Source: VYDC01 sp034420495
GTDB taxonomy: Bacteria > Chloroflexota > Dehalococcoidia > UBA2979
Reading direction: 5' to 3'
Length of the DNA stretch: 31,804 bases
NCBI GenBank assembly: GCA_034420495.1
Contig: DAOULG010000031.1
Coordinates: forward strand, 1 to 31,804
Shown piece by piece: positions 15,722 through 22,892 of the stretch. The stretch's first letter is position 1. Every line of letters begins with the position of its first letter. Made by a program: the position numbers and the translations under genes. Below the pieces are notes generated by a model. That model worked only from the letters and a program-made list of their open reading frames with translations, was not told the origin of the DNA and did no database searches.

Positions 15722-15735
15722 CCGCGGGCGGCGCG

Positions 15736-16083
15736 ATGCCCCCGCAGCCGGGAGCGGGAGAGGCCGGCGCGCTGCCCCCGCGCATCGCCGAGGAAGGCGC
15801 CAACTGGATCGCCGAGCAGGTCTCCGAGGAGCTCGGCGGCTTCGTGCCCGCCGAGCTGGTCGACCTGATGATGGAGCTCGAACGGGCGGTCCGCTACGAG
15901 CTCGGCGACCCCGAGATGGATCACGCCTCGATGTCGCTGCACCTCGTCGAGCGCTTCGAGGCGGAGGGCATCCCGGTGAAGACCGGGGCCCTCACGCGGG
16001 AGATCCTGGTGGAGCTCCTCCACTGGGAGGACGAGTTCCTGAGCCTCGCCGGCTACGCCCGGCGGGTCCGCCCGTCGGCGTAG
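15736..16083 (+). CDS. Hypothetical protein, mostly helical, last gene of the CoA-transferase operon
   Basis: A 115-residue protein that I do not recognise. After an Ala/Pro/Gly-rich N-terminus it is predicted helical and acidic (W-I-A-E-Q-V-S-E-E-L, L-V-D-L-M-M-E-L-E-R-A-V-R-Y-E-L). It has no cysteines, signal peptide or membrane helix. The ATG at 15736 follows the CoA-transferase stop by 14 bp, and the frame is open with typical codon use. It may be an accessory or regulatory partner of the CoA-transferases, which is inference from position only. It converges on nfo with a 10-bp gap. Confidence 0.65.
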   Translation: MPPQPGAGEAGALPPRIAEEGANWIAEQVSEELGGFVPAELVDLMMELERAVRYELGDPEMDHASMSLHLVERFEAEGIPVKTGALTREILVELLHWEDEFLSLAGYARRVRPSA

Positions 16084-16093
16084 GGCGCCGCCC

Positions 16094-16954
16094 CTAGAGG
16101 AGCGCCCGCAGGCGGCGGACGTTCTCCAGGTCGGGGCCGTCGGCCTTCCCTCCCCCCTCGGGGGGGATCCCGGGCACCTCCAGGATGAAGGCGCGATCGC
16201 AGAAGGCCGGGTGCGCCATCAGGGCGCGGAATCCGTCGAGCCCGATGTGGCCGTCGCCGATGTTCTCGTGGCGGTCCCGGCCGCTTCCCAGCTCCATCAT
16301 GGCGTCGTTGGCGTGGACGACGGCGAGCCTCTCGAGTCCCACCTCCCGCGCGACCTCCTCCACGGTGGCATCGAGCCCCTCGGGACGGGCGACGTCGTAG
16401 CCGGCGGCGAATGCGTGGCAGGTGTCGAAGCAGAGCGCGAGCCGCTCCGAACCGACGGCGCGGAGGAGCACTCCGACCTCCTCGAACCGCGCGCCGATCG
16501 TGCCGCCCTGCCCGGCCGTGTTCTCGAGCACCAGCAGGGCCTCCCCGGGCGCCGCTTCGAGAGTCCGCTCGAGCGCATCGACGACCTGCTCGACCACGGC
16601 GTCGAAGCCGCGGCCGCGATGCGAGCCGGTGTGCAGGACGACGCCGTCGGCCCCGATCGCCTCGGCGACCCGCAGCGCGTTCGCGACCGAGTCGACGGAC
16701 TTCTCGAGCTGGTCCGGATTCTCGGCCGCGAGATTGGCGAGGTAGATGTTGTGGAGCCACACCTGGGCGATGCCGTGCTGCTCGCGCAGCTCCCGGAAGC
16801 GGGCGACGGCCTCCGGCCTGTGCCGGGTGGGCCGCCACATCTGCGGCGCGCTGGGGAAGATCTGGATCGCCTCCGCCTCGATCGCCACGGCGCGCTCCAC
16901 CGCCGTGTAGATGCCGCCCGAACTGGAGACGTGCGCGCCGATGGTGACCGCCAC
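16094..16954 (-). CDS. nfo: Deoxyribonuclease IV (AP endonuclease)
   Basis: A 286-residue Nfo-type apurinic/apyrimidinic endonuclease of base excision repair. It has a TIM barrel with three zinc ions. All nine ligand segments can be seen: L-H-N-I, L-H-T-G-S-H, L-E-N-T-A-G-Q, F-D-T-C-H, V-V-H-A-N-D, R-D-R-H-E-N, and the C-terminal I-L-E-V-P-G. The N-terminus I-G-A-H-V-S-S-S-G-G fixes the start. GTG at 16954 has AAGGGG upstream, and longer readings add an Arg-rich stretch without homology. A TAGCAT hexamer at 16982-16977 may be the -10. It is divergent from the ferredoxin gene. Confidence 0.95.
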   Translation of the reverse strand: MAVTIGAHVSSSGGIYTAVERAVAIEAEAIQIFPSAPQMWRPTRHRPEAVARFRELREQHGIAQVWLHNIYLANLAAENPDQLEKSVDSVANALRVAEAIGADGVVLHTGSHRGRGFDAVVEQVVDALERTLEAAPGEALLVLENTAGQGGTIGARFEEVGVLLRAVGSERLALCFDTCHAFAAGYDVARPEGLDATVEEVAREVGLERLAVVHANDAMMELGSGRDRHENIGDGHIGLDGFRALMAHPAFCDRAFILEVPGIPPEGGGKADGPDLENVRRLRALL

Positions 16955-17029
16955 CCGTCGCCCCTTCCGCGCCCGAATGCTACCAGCGCCGCGCGGCGGG
17001 GCGGCCGCCCGCGCCACCCGCCGCCGTTC

Positions 17030-17058
17030 TTGCTGGCGGTACCCGCCGATGCTAGCCT
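17030..17058 (+). promoter_or_regulatory. Sigma-70-type promoter of the ferredoxin gene
   Basis: TTGCTG (17030-17035) and TAGCCT (17053-17058) are exactly 17 bp apart, and the -10 is preceded by TGC (extended -10). The start site would be near 17065, giving a leader of about 36 nt with the ribosome site AGGGGGG before the GTG at 17101. Confidence 0.65.
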
Positions 17059-17100
17059 GACCGCATCCCGGAGGGGATCGCCCGCGCCGCAGGGGGGCCC

Positions 17101-17613
17101 GTGGCCTACACCATCATCGAGACCTGCATCGGCTGCACGGCGTGCACCCTGAAGTGCCCCGTCGAGGCGATCACCGGCCTCAGGGATGAGCTCCACGTCA
17201 TCGATCCCGAGCTCTGCATCGACTGCGGCGCGTGCGGGGCCGTCTGCCCGCCGGAGTCGATCCTCGACGAGGTCGGCGACGTCTGCCGCACCTTCCCCCG
17301 GCGCGAGCTCCCCCTGGCGAAGGTCGTGGAGGAGAACTGCATCGGCTCCGGGTGCGAGCTCTGCATCAACATCTGCCCCTTCGACGCCCTCTCGCTCTCC
17401 GACGCGCCCAACAGCCACGACTTCTACGGGGTCACGATCGTCGACGCGAAGAAGTGCGTCGGCTGCCGCCTGTGCGAGGAGGCGTGCGGCTGGGCGGCGA
17501 TCTACATCGACCCCCCGCGCGAGATGCTGAAGAAGGCGATCTACCCCCTCGAGGTGCTGACCCCGAAGAAGGGGAAGGGCATCGCCCGCGCCCGCGAGCG
17601 CCAGTCCACCTAG
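17101..17613 (+). CDS. Polyferredoxin with four [4Fe-4S] motifs
   Basis: A 170-residue cytoplasmic electron carrier with four cysteine sets: C9/C12/C15/C19, C39/C42/C45/C49, C80/C85/C88/C92 and C119/C122/C125/C129. The first two form a standard bacterial 8Fe ferredoxin half, and the last two a second half. The third set has an unusual C-x4-C-x2-C-x3-C spacing from an S-G insertion, and the fourth lacks the usual Pro after its last Cys. The C-terminal 35 residues are Lys/Arg-rich and lack cysteines. No partner enzyme is adjacent, so its redox partner is unknown. It has its own promoter and is monocistronic or reads on into dut. Confidence 0.9.
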   Translation: MAYTIIETCIGCTACTLKCPVEAITGLRDELHVIDPELCIDCGACGAVCPPESILDEVGDVCRTFPRRELPLAKVVEENCIGSGCELCINICPFDALSLSDAPNSHDFYGVTIVDAKKCVGCRLCEEACGWAAIYIDPPREMLKKAIYPLEVLTPKKGKGIARARERQST

Positions 17614-17721
17614 AGCCCCCGCCGCGGCTCCTGCGGCCCCGCCCCGGCGTTCGCACGCCGTCGATGGTCTGTGGGCAGCGGGCAGCCCGGAGGGCCGGCG
17701 CGTCCGCTACGGTTCACGGCG

Positions 17722-18225
17722 ATGACCACCACCGGGCGCAGCAGCAGCCGCGAGACGGGCGCGAGGGCACCCGGGGGGGAGCCCCGCGCCGGGGTTCCGA
17801 GCTGCGAGGTCGTGCTGCTGCGGCCGGGCGCCCGCCTCCCCGAGCGCCAGAGCCCGCTGGCGTCGGGCTACGACGTGCACGCCTGCCTCGACGGCGCCTC
17901 GCTGCGGCTCCGCCAGTCGCCCACCCTGGTCCCCACCGGGATCGCCGTCGCCGCCCCCGCCGGGGTGGACGTGCAGCTGCGACCCCGCTCCGGGCTCTCG
18001 CTGCTCGGCGTGATGGCGACCCTCGGGACGCTCGACGCGGACTACCGGGGCGAGCTCTTCGTGACGATGTACTGCCTCCCCGGCGCCGAGGGCCACGTGC
18101 TCCGGGACGGCGATCGCATCGCGCAGCTCGTGGTCTCCCGCCTGGAGCCCGTCGGCTGGAGGGTCGTCCCCGAGCTCGACGCGACGGCGCGGGGGGCCGG
18201 GGGACACGGCTCGACCGGTCGCTAG
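17722..18225 (+). CDS. dut: dUTP diphosphatase
   Basis: A 167-residue trimeric-type dUTPase that hydrolyses dUTP to dUMP, keeping uracil out of DNA and feeding ThyX. The five motifs are present: A-S-G-Y-D-V-H-A, R-P-R-S-G-L-S, G-T-L-D-A-D-Y-R-G-E-L with catalytic Asp, G-D-R-I-A-Q-L-V, and the C-terminal R-G-A-G-G-H-G-S-T-G-R (His where Phe is usual). The first 30 residues are a polar extension. The ATG at 17722 lies 8 bases after a TACGGT hexamer (17708-17713), consistent with a leaderless transcript, though no -35 is clear. Confidence 0.95.
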   Translation: MTTTGRSSSRETGARAPGGEPRAGVPSCEVVLLRPGARLPERQSPLASGYDVHACLDGASLRLRQSPTLVPTGIAVAAPAGVDVQLRPRSGLSLLGVMATLGTLDADYRGELFVTMYCLPGAEGHVLRDGDRIAQLVVSRLEPVGWRVVPELDATARGAGGHGSTGR

Positions 18226-18251
18226 GCCGCTCTCCCCCGCTCGGAGCCGCG

Positions 18252-18282
18252 CCTCCGGCCCGGCGGCCGGGGCTCCCGGAGG
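18252..18282. other. Inverted repeat after dut
   Basis: Arms CCTCCGG (18252-18258) and CCGGAGG (18276-18282) pair over 7 bp around a GC-rich loop. It is the first of several hairpins in the spacer between the convergent dut and aquaporin genes. Its role in termination is unproven. Confidence 0.4.
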
Positions 18283-18286
18283 AAGC

Positions 18287-18313
18287 GAGAGCGGGCCACA
18301 GGGGCCCGCTCTC
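18287..18313. terminator. Strong hairpin between convergent dut and aquaporin genes
   Basis: An 11-bp perfect stem, arms GAGAGCGGGCC (18287-18297) and GGCCCGCTCTC (18303-18313), encloses a 5-base loop. No T-tract follows on either strand. Placed 61 bp after dut, it is probably a bidirectional terminator or a 3' mRNA stabiliser. Confidence 0.65.
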
Positions 18314-18371
18314 TGACCAGACATCTGCCGCGCGGCGGGGGTATTGGGTGGGGCAGATGCTGGTGTCTGTG

Positions 18372-18390
18372 GGTGGGCTCGCAGCCCACC
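18372..18390 (-). terminator. Hairpin directly after the aquaporin stop
   Basis: An 8-bp perfect stem, arms GGTGGGCT (18372-18379) and AGCCCACC (18383-18390), with a 3-base loop starts 6 bp beyond the aquaporin stop codon. There is no T-tract. It is probably the terminator for the minus-strand gene. Confidence 0.55.
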
Positions 18391-18396
18391 GCGCAC

Positions 18397-19101
18397 TCAC
18401 GCGGCGGCGGCGGCCTCTTCCTCCTCCCCGGGCATGAAGACGTAGTGGTAGATGAGCGCGCCGGCCACGGCGCCGATCAGCGGTCCGATCCAGTAGACGA
18501 GGTGGCTGTCCCAGGAGAGCTGCGCCAGCGCGGGACCGAAGGCCCGAGCCGGGTTCATCGCCGCCCCCGTCAGGGGTCCGCCGAAGAAGATGTCGAGCGT
18601 GATCGTGAGCCCGATCGCGAAGCCGCCGACCCTCGGACCGCGTCCGTCGAGCGCCGTGCCGAAGACGACGAGCATCAGGATGAGCGTCATCACCGCCTCG
18701 AGGCCGACGCCCTGCGCGAAGCTCGTCGCCGGGCCCAGCTCGGGCACGCCGAGGTTCGCCGCCTCGCGCTGCGCCTCGGGGAAGAGCAGCAGCAGGCCCC
18801 AGGCGGCGACGGCGGCCCCCGCGAGCTGGGCGAGCACGAAGCCCGCCGTCGTCAGCGTGCCGAGCCGCCGCGTCACCCAGAGGCCGACGGTGAGCGCCGG
18901 GTTGAAGAGCCCCCCGGAGATGTGGCCCAGAGTCGAGACCATCACGGCGATCGCGAGGCCGTGCGCGAGCGCGATCACCACCACCCCGGCCGCGTTGCCG
19001 CTGAAGACGATGATCGAGCCGGCGCCGGCGAAGACGAGGACGAAGGCGCCGATGAACTCGGCGGCGAGCGGGCGCATCTCCAGATCGGCGAGCGGCCCCA
19101 T
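18397..19101 (-). CDS. Aquaporin (MIP family)
   Basis: A 234-residue six-helix channel for water or small neutral solutes. The two half-helix signatures are H-I-S-G-G-L-F-N67-P68-A69 and G-A-A-M-N183-P184-A185-R186, with R186 as the selectivity-filter arginine. Helices span the whole protein, and the tail is acidic followed by five alanines. I chose ATG at 19101 because a longer TTG reading from 19161 would start inside the predicted -10 hexamer. AqpZ-like water channel is more likely than GlpF because no glycerol-catabolic gene is near, but this is inference. Confidence 0.93.
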   Translation of the reverse strand: MGPLADLEMRPLAAEFIGAFVLVFAGAGSIIVFSGNAAGVVVIALAHGLAIAVMVSTLGHISGGLFNPALTVGLWVTRRLGTLTTAGFVLAQLAGAAVAAWGLLLLFPEAQREAANLGVPELGPATSFAQGVGLEAVMTLILMLVVFGTALDGRGPRVGGFAIGLTITLDIFFGGPLTGAAMNPARAFGPALAQLSWDSHLVYWIGPLIGAVAGALIYHYVFMPGEEEEAAAAA

Positions 19102-19155
19102 CGAGATCACCCCCGCGGCGGCGACGCCCCGCAACGCCCGGGCGTCCGCACCGGG

Positions 19156-19184
19156 ATACAAGCACGGATCCGCGAAGAAGTCAA
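19156..19184 (-). promoter_or_regulatory. Promoter of the aquaporin gene
   Basis: On the minus strand TTGACT (19184-19179) and TTGTAT (19161-19156) are 17 bp apart. The start site would fall near 19149, about 48 nt before the ATG at 19101. The -10 match is partial. Confidence 0.5.
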
Positions 19185-19195
19185 CTCACCTTGAC
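19180..19195. promoter_or_regulatory. Inverted repeat overlapping the aquaporin -35 (candidate operator)
   Basis: GTCAA (19180-19184), six bases, TTGAC (19191-19195) form a symmetric site inside a short AT-richer stretch. It overlaps the predicted -35 of the aquaporin gene. This is the layout of a dimeric regulator site. No regulator gene is nearby. Confidence 0.4.
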
Positions 19196-19250
19196 AATTC
19201 CGGCACCCCGCCCCCGCCGCGCGCCGGGCGGGGCCGGCCGGGGGCTCCGG

Positions 19251-20555
19251 CTAGCCGCCCGCGCCGGGCGCGGCGCGCCGCGGGTAGCTCGCCAGCGCCA
19301 CCGCGGCGGCGGCGACGAGGAAGAGCAGCGCGAAGAGCGCGAAGGGCGCCGCGTAGGAGCCGGTGCGGTCGAACCAGAGGCCCGCCACGAAGGGGCCGGC
19401 GGCATTCATGGCGAGCTGCACCGGCTGGAAGGCCCCCCGGATGAGCCCGAGCGAGCGCCGCCCGAAGTAGTCGGCGTAGATGGCCTGCACGAGCGTGAAG
19501 TTCGATCCGAAGAAGAAGCCGTAGATCACCGCGTAGGCGAGCGCCTCGGCGAGGTTCCCGACGGTGAGCAGCAGCAGCATGCCGCCCGCCATCCCGACCA
19601 GGGAGAGCGCCATCGTCCACCGCATGCGCAGCCGCTGGGAGAGCAGGCCGCCCGCGAGGCCCCCCAGCGCGCCGATCGCCGAGAAGACGGAGACGACGAG
19701 CGCCGCGTGGGTGCGCGAGAGACCCTGATCCTCCAGATACGGGATCTGGTGGAAGTTCACCGATCCCTGGGCGAACATCGCGAAGGCGAGAGCCATCCCT
19801 ATCAGCCAGAAGGCGCGGGTGCCGAGCGCCCGCCTCAGGTCGTAGTCGAGCGCGAGGTCGACCTCGGCCGCGGCGGAGCCGCCGTCCCCGCCGCCCGGCT
19901 CGGCGTCGCCGTCGGGGCGCAGCCCCATGTCCTCCGGCCGCCGGCGCATCAGGAGCAGCGAGGGGAGGACGCCGATCGCGGCGGCGACGCCGGCGAGGGC
20001 GAGCCACCCGACCCGCCACGAGCCGGTCCCGGCGATGACGACGGCGACCAGCAGCGGCAGCACCGCCATCCCGGCGCGGGAGCCCGCCGCGACTATCCCG
20101 ACGGCGAGGCCGCGGCGCCGGAAGAACCAGTTCGAGACCGCCACATAGGCGGCGCTCGCCAGCGCCGCGAAGGAGATCGCGCGGCCGGTGGAGTAGAGCG
20201 CGTAGAGCTGCCAGAGCTCGCTCATCTCGGCGAGGAGCACCAGGCAGAGCACGAGCACGGCGGAACCGCCCGCGATCACCCAGCGCCCGCCCCAGCGGTC
20301 GACGGCCCAGCCGGCGAGCGGACCGCCCAGGCCCGCGGCGACGCTGCCGATCGTGATCGCGAGCGCGAGCTCCGCGCGACTCCACCCGAACTCGGCGTGC
20401 AGCTCGGAGACGAAGACTCCCAGGATCGGGTTGAAGAAGACGACGGCCGAGAAGGCCGACGCCGTCCCGGCCCCGACGACGACCCAGCCGTAGAAGAGCC
20501 CGCGCGGGGCGCCCCCCGTCGCCGAGAATCTGCGCAGCCGACACTCCGATCGCAC
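19251..20555 (-). CDS. MFS transporter
   Basis: A 434-residue major facilitator superfamily carrier with about 12 predicted transmembrane helices in two halves joined by an acidic cytoplasmic loop around residues 205-240. G-L-F-Y-G-W-V-V-V begins helix 1, and the G-W-A-V-D-R-W-G-G-R pattern between helices 2 and 3 is the MFS signature. The order F-G-W-S-R-A-E-L-A-L-A before helix 2 is typical of the monocarboxylate/oxalate (OFA-like) branch, suggesting an organic acid substrate. The start is taken as GTG at 20555, because upstream codons are Arg/Pro-rich without a membrane segment. This start is uncertain. Confidence 0.9.
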   Translation of the reverse strand: MRSECRLRRFSATGGAPRGLFYGWVVVGAGTASAFSAVVFFNPILGVFVSELHAEFGWSRAELALAITIGSVAAGLGGPLAGWAVDRWGGRWVIAGGSAVLVLCLVLLAEMSELWQLYALYSTGRAISFAALASAAYVAVSNWFFRRRGLAVGIVAAGSRAGMAVLPLLVAVVIAGTGSWRVGWLALAGVAAAIGVLPSLLLMRRRPEDMGLRPDGDAEPGGGDGGSAAAEVDLALDYDLRRALGTRAFWLIGMALAFAMFAQGSVNFHQIPYLEDQGLSRTHAALVVSVFSAIGALGGLAGGLLSQRLRMRWTMALSLVGMAGGMLLLLTVGNLAEALAYAVIYGFFFGSNFTLVQAIYADYFGRRSLGLIRGAFQPVQLAMNAAGPFVAGLWFDRTGSYAAPFALFALLFLVAAAAVALASYPRRAAPGAGG

Positions 20556-20753
20556 CCCGGGGTCGCCGCGCGGCTCCGAGCTGCGAGGAGCGCCCTGGAC
20601 GGGGGACAGGCACCGGTCTCCCGCAGCGGCCCCGGAGGCGCAGGCGGGCCGCCGGCGCGGGGTCGTGACACCGGCCGCCGGGCAGCATAGCGCACCGCGG
20701 GGAAGCGGACAGGGCCGGCCGGGCGCGCGGGCGGCCCGCCCCGCTCGGGGCCG

Positions 20754-20782
20754 TTGACCCGCGCGACGCGCTCGCCTACGGT
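20754..20782 (+). promoter_or_regulatory. Sigma-70-type promoter upstream of a small membrane protein gene
   Basis: TTGACC (20754-20759) and TACGGT (20777-20782) are 17 bp apart. The start would be near 20789, leaving about a 50-nt leader before GTG at 20839. Confidence 0.6.
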
Positions 20783-20838
20783 GCGCTCGGCCCGCCGGCG
20801 GCCGCATCGCGCCGCCTCAGCCCGATGGAGTTGCGCCC

Positions 20839-21237
20839 GTGCTCAGGTGGCTCTGGTCGACGCTGTGGATCGTGCTCGCCGCCGTCGCCGGGGCGCTGCT
20901 GGGCCGGCTCGCGGCCGAGCTGCGCCGCCGGGCCGAGCACGGCGAGGACGCGGCGGGCGCCCTCGACGAGGTCTCGCTCGATCCGCGCTCCCTCACGCCC
21001 CGGGAGGTCATCCCCGGCCTCGTCGCGGCCGTCCGCGTCCGCGACGTCCCCTGGTCCTACCTGCATCTCCCCCGCTGGCTCGCGGCGCTCTGCGTGAACT
21101 GCGGTGTCGCCGTGCTCGCGCGCGAGCTCTCGCAGTTCGAGGAGCTGATGGAGGTGCGCCCGCGGCCGGCCCGCGAGTCCCCGGACCCGGATCCGGCCCC
21201 GGAGGAGGCGAGCGGGCACGGAGCCGACCCGGCGTAG
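20839..21237 (+). CDS. Hypothetical small membrane-anchored protein
   Basis: A 132-residue protein that I do not recognise. Residues 4-24 form one N-terminal hydrophobic helix rich in Trp, Leu and Ala, followed by a charged segment. A second region, residues about 75-98 (W-L-A-A-L-C-V-N-C-G-V-A-V-L-A), could be a weak membrane-associated helix with a C-x2-C pair. The C-terminus is Pro/Glu/Asp-rich and probably disordered. It has a good promoter of its own and lies upstream of plsY, which also has its own promoter, so the function cannot be inferred from context. Confidence 0.65.
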   Translation: MLRWLWSTLWIVLAAVAGALLGRLAAELRRRAEHGEDAAGALDEVSLDPRSLTPREVIPGLVAAVRVRDVPWSYLHLPRWLAALCVNCGVAVLARELSQFEELMEVRPRPARESPDPDPAPEEASGHGADPA

Positions 21238-21259
21238 CCGGCCGCCGCCGGCGGCGATG

Positions 21260-21289
21260 TTGTCCTGAGTGACGGCGCCTCCGTATGAT
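21260..21289 (+). promoter_or_regulatory. Promoter of the plsY operon
   Basis: TTGTCC (21260-21265) and the near-consensus TATGAT (21284-21289) are 18 bp apart. The start would be near 21296, so the ATG at 21285 lies inside the -10 and cannot be used. GGGAGG (21298-21303) then serves the GTG at 21309. Confidence 0.65.
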
Positions 21290-21308
21290 CGCCGGGCGGG
21301 AGGCACTC

Positions 21309-21911
21309 GTGACGCTCGCCGTCGTCGTCGTCGTCGCCTATCTGCTCGGCTCCTTCCCGACGTCCTACCTGCTCGTGCACCGGCTCACCGGGCAGGACAT
21401 CCGCACGATCGGATCCGGCAATCCCGGCGCGATGAACGTGCTCGACAGCATCGGGCGGCGCGCGGGCATGGTCGTGGTGATCATCGACATCGCCAAGGGG
21501 TCGGCGGCGGTCGGCATCGCCTACCTCGCGGGGGTGGGGGACGTCGGCGCCGTCACCGCCGGACTCGCCGCGGTGGCCGGCCACGACTACTCGCCCTTCC
21601 TGCGCTTCCACGGCGGGAACGGCACCGCGCCGGCGACCGGCGCGCTCTACGCGCTCTCGCCGCTCACCGGGCTCATCGCGACGTCGGGCGCGCTCGGCCT
21701 CAAGCTGCTGCTCCACTCGCGGCGCGCCGGCGGGATGGTGGCGCTGCTGGCCTTCGCGCCCATCGCCTACGCCCTCGGCGAGCCCCACGTCCGCGTCGCC
21801 GGCGCCATCCTCCTGGTGCTCGTCACGATGCTCAAGATCGGGATCTCCGAGGGATTCTCCCTCTCGCGCCCGCGGGCCGAGGACCGCACACCGATGGAGC
21901 GGGGCCGGTGA
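21309..21911 (+). CDS. plsY: PlsY-type acyl-phosphate:glycerol-3-phosphate acyltransferase
   Basis: A 200-residue polytopic membrane enzyme that acylates glycerol-3-phosphate in phospholipid synthesis. Motifs are Y-L-L-G-S-F-P-T-S-Y in helix 1, G-S-G-N-P-G-A-M-N-V, D-I-A-K-G, and A-G-H-D-Y-S-P-F-L-R-F-H-G-G-N-G-T-A. In canonical PlsY the last motif reads G-G-K-G-V-A. Here Lys is replaced by Asn, and the usual G-A-T-N is G-A-M-N. The enzyme may be a divergent paralogue rather than the housekeeping PlsY. GTG at 21309 is chosen over ATG at 21285 because of the promoter and ribosome site positions. It overlaps the next gene by 4 bp. Confidence 0.85.
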   Translation: MTLAVVVVVAYLLGSFPTSYLLVHRLTGQDIRTIGSGNPGAMNVLDSIGRRAGMVVVIIDIAKGSAAVGIAYLAGVGDVGAVTAGLAAVAGHDYSPFLRFHGGNGTAPATGALYALSPLTGLIATSGALGLKLLLHSRRAGGMVALLAFAPIAYALGEPHVRVAGAILLVLVTMLKIGISEGFSLSRPRAEDRTPMERGR

Positions 21912-22840
21912 GCGGCGCGGGCGGCGGGGAGGCGGCGCGGGACGCCTGCGCCCTCTTCCGGACGGCCACGGAGGGCCCCCCCGACGAGGTGCCCCTCGCG
22001 CGCGGCGCCCTGCTCATCGCGCTCTCCGAGCGCCCGGGCCTCGACGTCTCCGACTACGAGCAGCGCATCGCGCGCATCGCCGAGGAGGCGCGGCGCCGCC
22101 TGGCGTCGACCGCGGGCGATCCGCTTCCGGCACGCGCCGCGCCGCTCCACGAGCTGCTCTTCGACGAACTCGGATTCTGCGGCGACGAGCAGCACGCCGG
22201 ATCGGTCGAGGCGCTGCTGCTCCCGGACGTCCTCGACGAGCGCCGCGGCATGCCGATCACCCTCGCCGTGCTCTACGCGGAGGTGGGCCGCCGCGCCGGG
22301 CTGCCCACCGACATCGTGGGACTGCCCGGCCACGTCATCGCGCGCCTCGGCGCGCCGCCCCGGCCCGGCGGAGATCCGCCGGAGGCGGGCGGCGACGGGG
22401 ACGGGGCGGCCGGCGCGACGACCCTGGTGGACGTCTTCGCCGGGGGGCGGCTGCTCTCCGTCGCGGACTGCCGCCGGATGGTGCGGAGCATCTACGGGGG
22501 GCGCACCCTCGCGGCGCCCCACGTGCTCGAGGCGATCACGGCGCGCCAGGTGCTGCAGCGGATGATCCTGACGCTCAAGGCGCTGGCGATCGAGGACGGC
22601 GACGAGGAGCGCCGGGGCCGCGCCCTCGAGCTGCAACTCGCCCTCTTCCCCTGGGACCTCGACGGGATCCGGGAGCGCGGGCTGCTGCACGAGCGCTCGG
22701 AGCGCTACGCCGAGGCGATCCCCGACCTCGAGGCCTACGTCCGCCACCGCCCCGCGGCCCCCGACGCGCACACGGTCGCGGAGGCCCTCCGCGCGGCGCG
22801 CGCCCACGAGCGCGAGCGTGCGCGCTCCGCCGGCAGGTAG
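21908..22840 (+). CDS. SirB1-like transglutaminase-fold protein with TPR-like tail
   Basis: A 310-residue protein of the SirB1/transglutaminase-like group. The core segment R-R-G-M-P-I-T-L-A-V-L-Y-A-E-V-G-R-R-A-G (near residue 110) followed by G-L-P-G-H-V-I-A-R-L is the family signature. A Gly/Asp-rich insertion (residues about 150-170) precedes L-V-D-V-F-A-G-G. The C-terminal third has a helical TPR-like arrangement (G-L-L-H-E-R-S-E-R-Y-A-E-A-I-P-D-L-E-A-Y). The GTG start at 21908 overlaps the plsY stop, so the two are coupled. The biochemical role of the family is not well settled. Confidence 0.85.
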   Translation: MSGAGGGEAARDACALFRTATEGPPDEVPLARGALLIALSERPGLDVSDYEQRIARIAEEARRRLASTAGDPLPARAAPLHELLFDELGFCGDEQHAGSVEALLLPDVLDERRGMPITLAVLYAEVGRRAGLPTDIVGLPGHVIARLGAPPRPGGDPPEAGGDGDGAAGATTLVDVFAGGRLLSVADCRRMVRSIYGGRTLAAPHVLEAITARQVLQRMILTLKALAIEDGDEERRGRALELQLALFPWDLDGIRERGLLHERSERYAEAIPDLEAYVRHRPAAPDAHTVAEALRAARAHERERARSAGR

Positions 22841-22892
22841 GGCGCGGCGGCCCGCCGGGCTCGCCGCGCCCGGGCGCTGATCCCGTCGGCCC

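Noticed and set aside
16081..16097. Short inverted repeat between the small hypothetical gene and nfo
   Set aside because: It is only a 5-bp stem formed by two facing TAG stops and GC-rich filler, too weak to call a terminator.
19191..19196. Consensus -35 TTGACA on the plus strand
   Set aside because: No -10 lies 15-19 bp downstream, and no plus-strand gene follows. It is explained by the inverted repeat of the aquaporin promoter.
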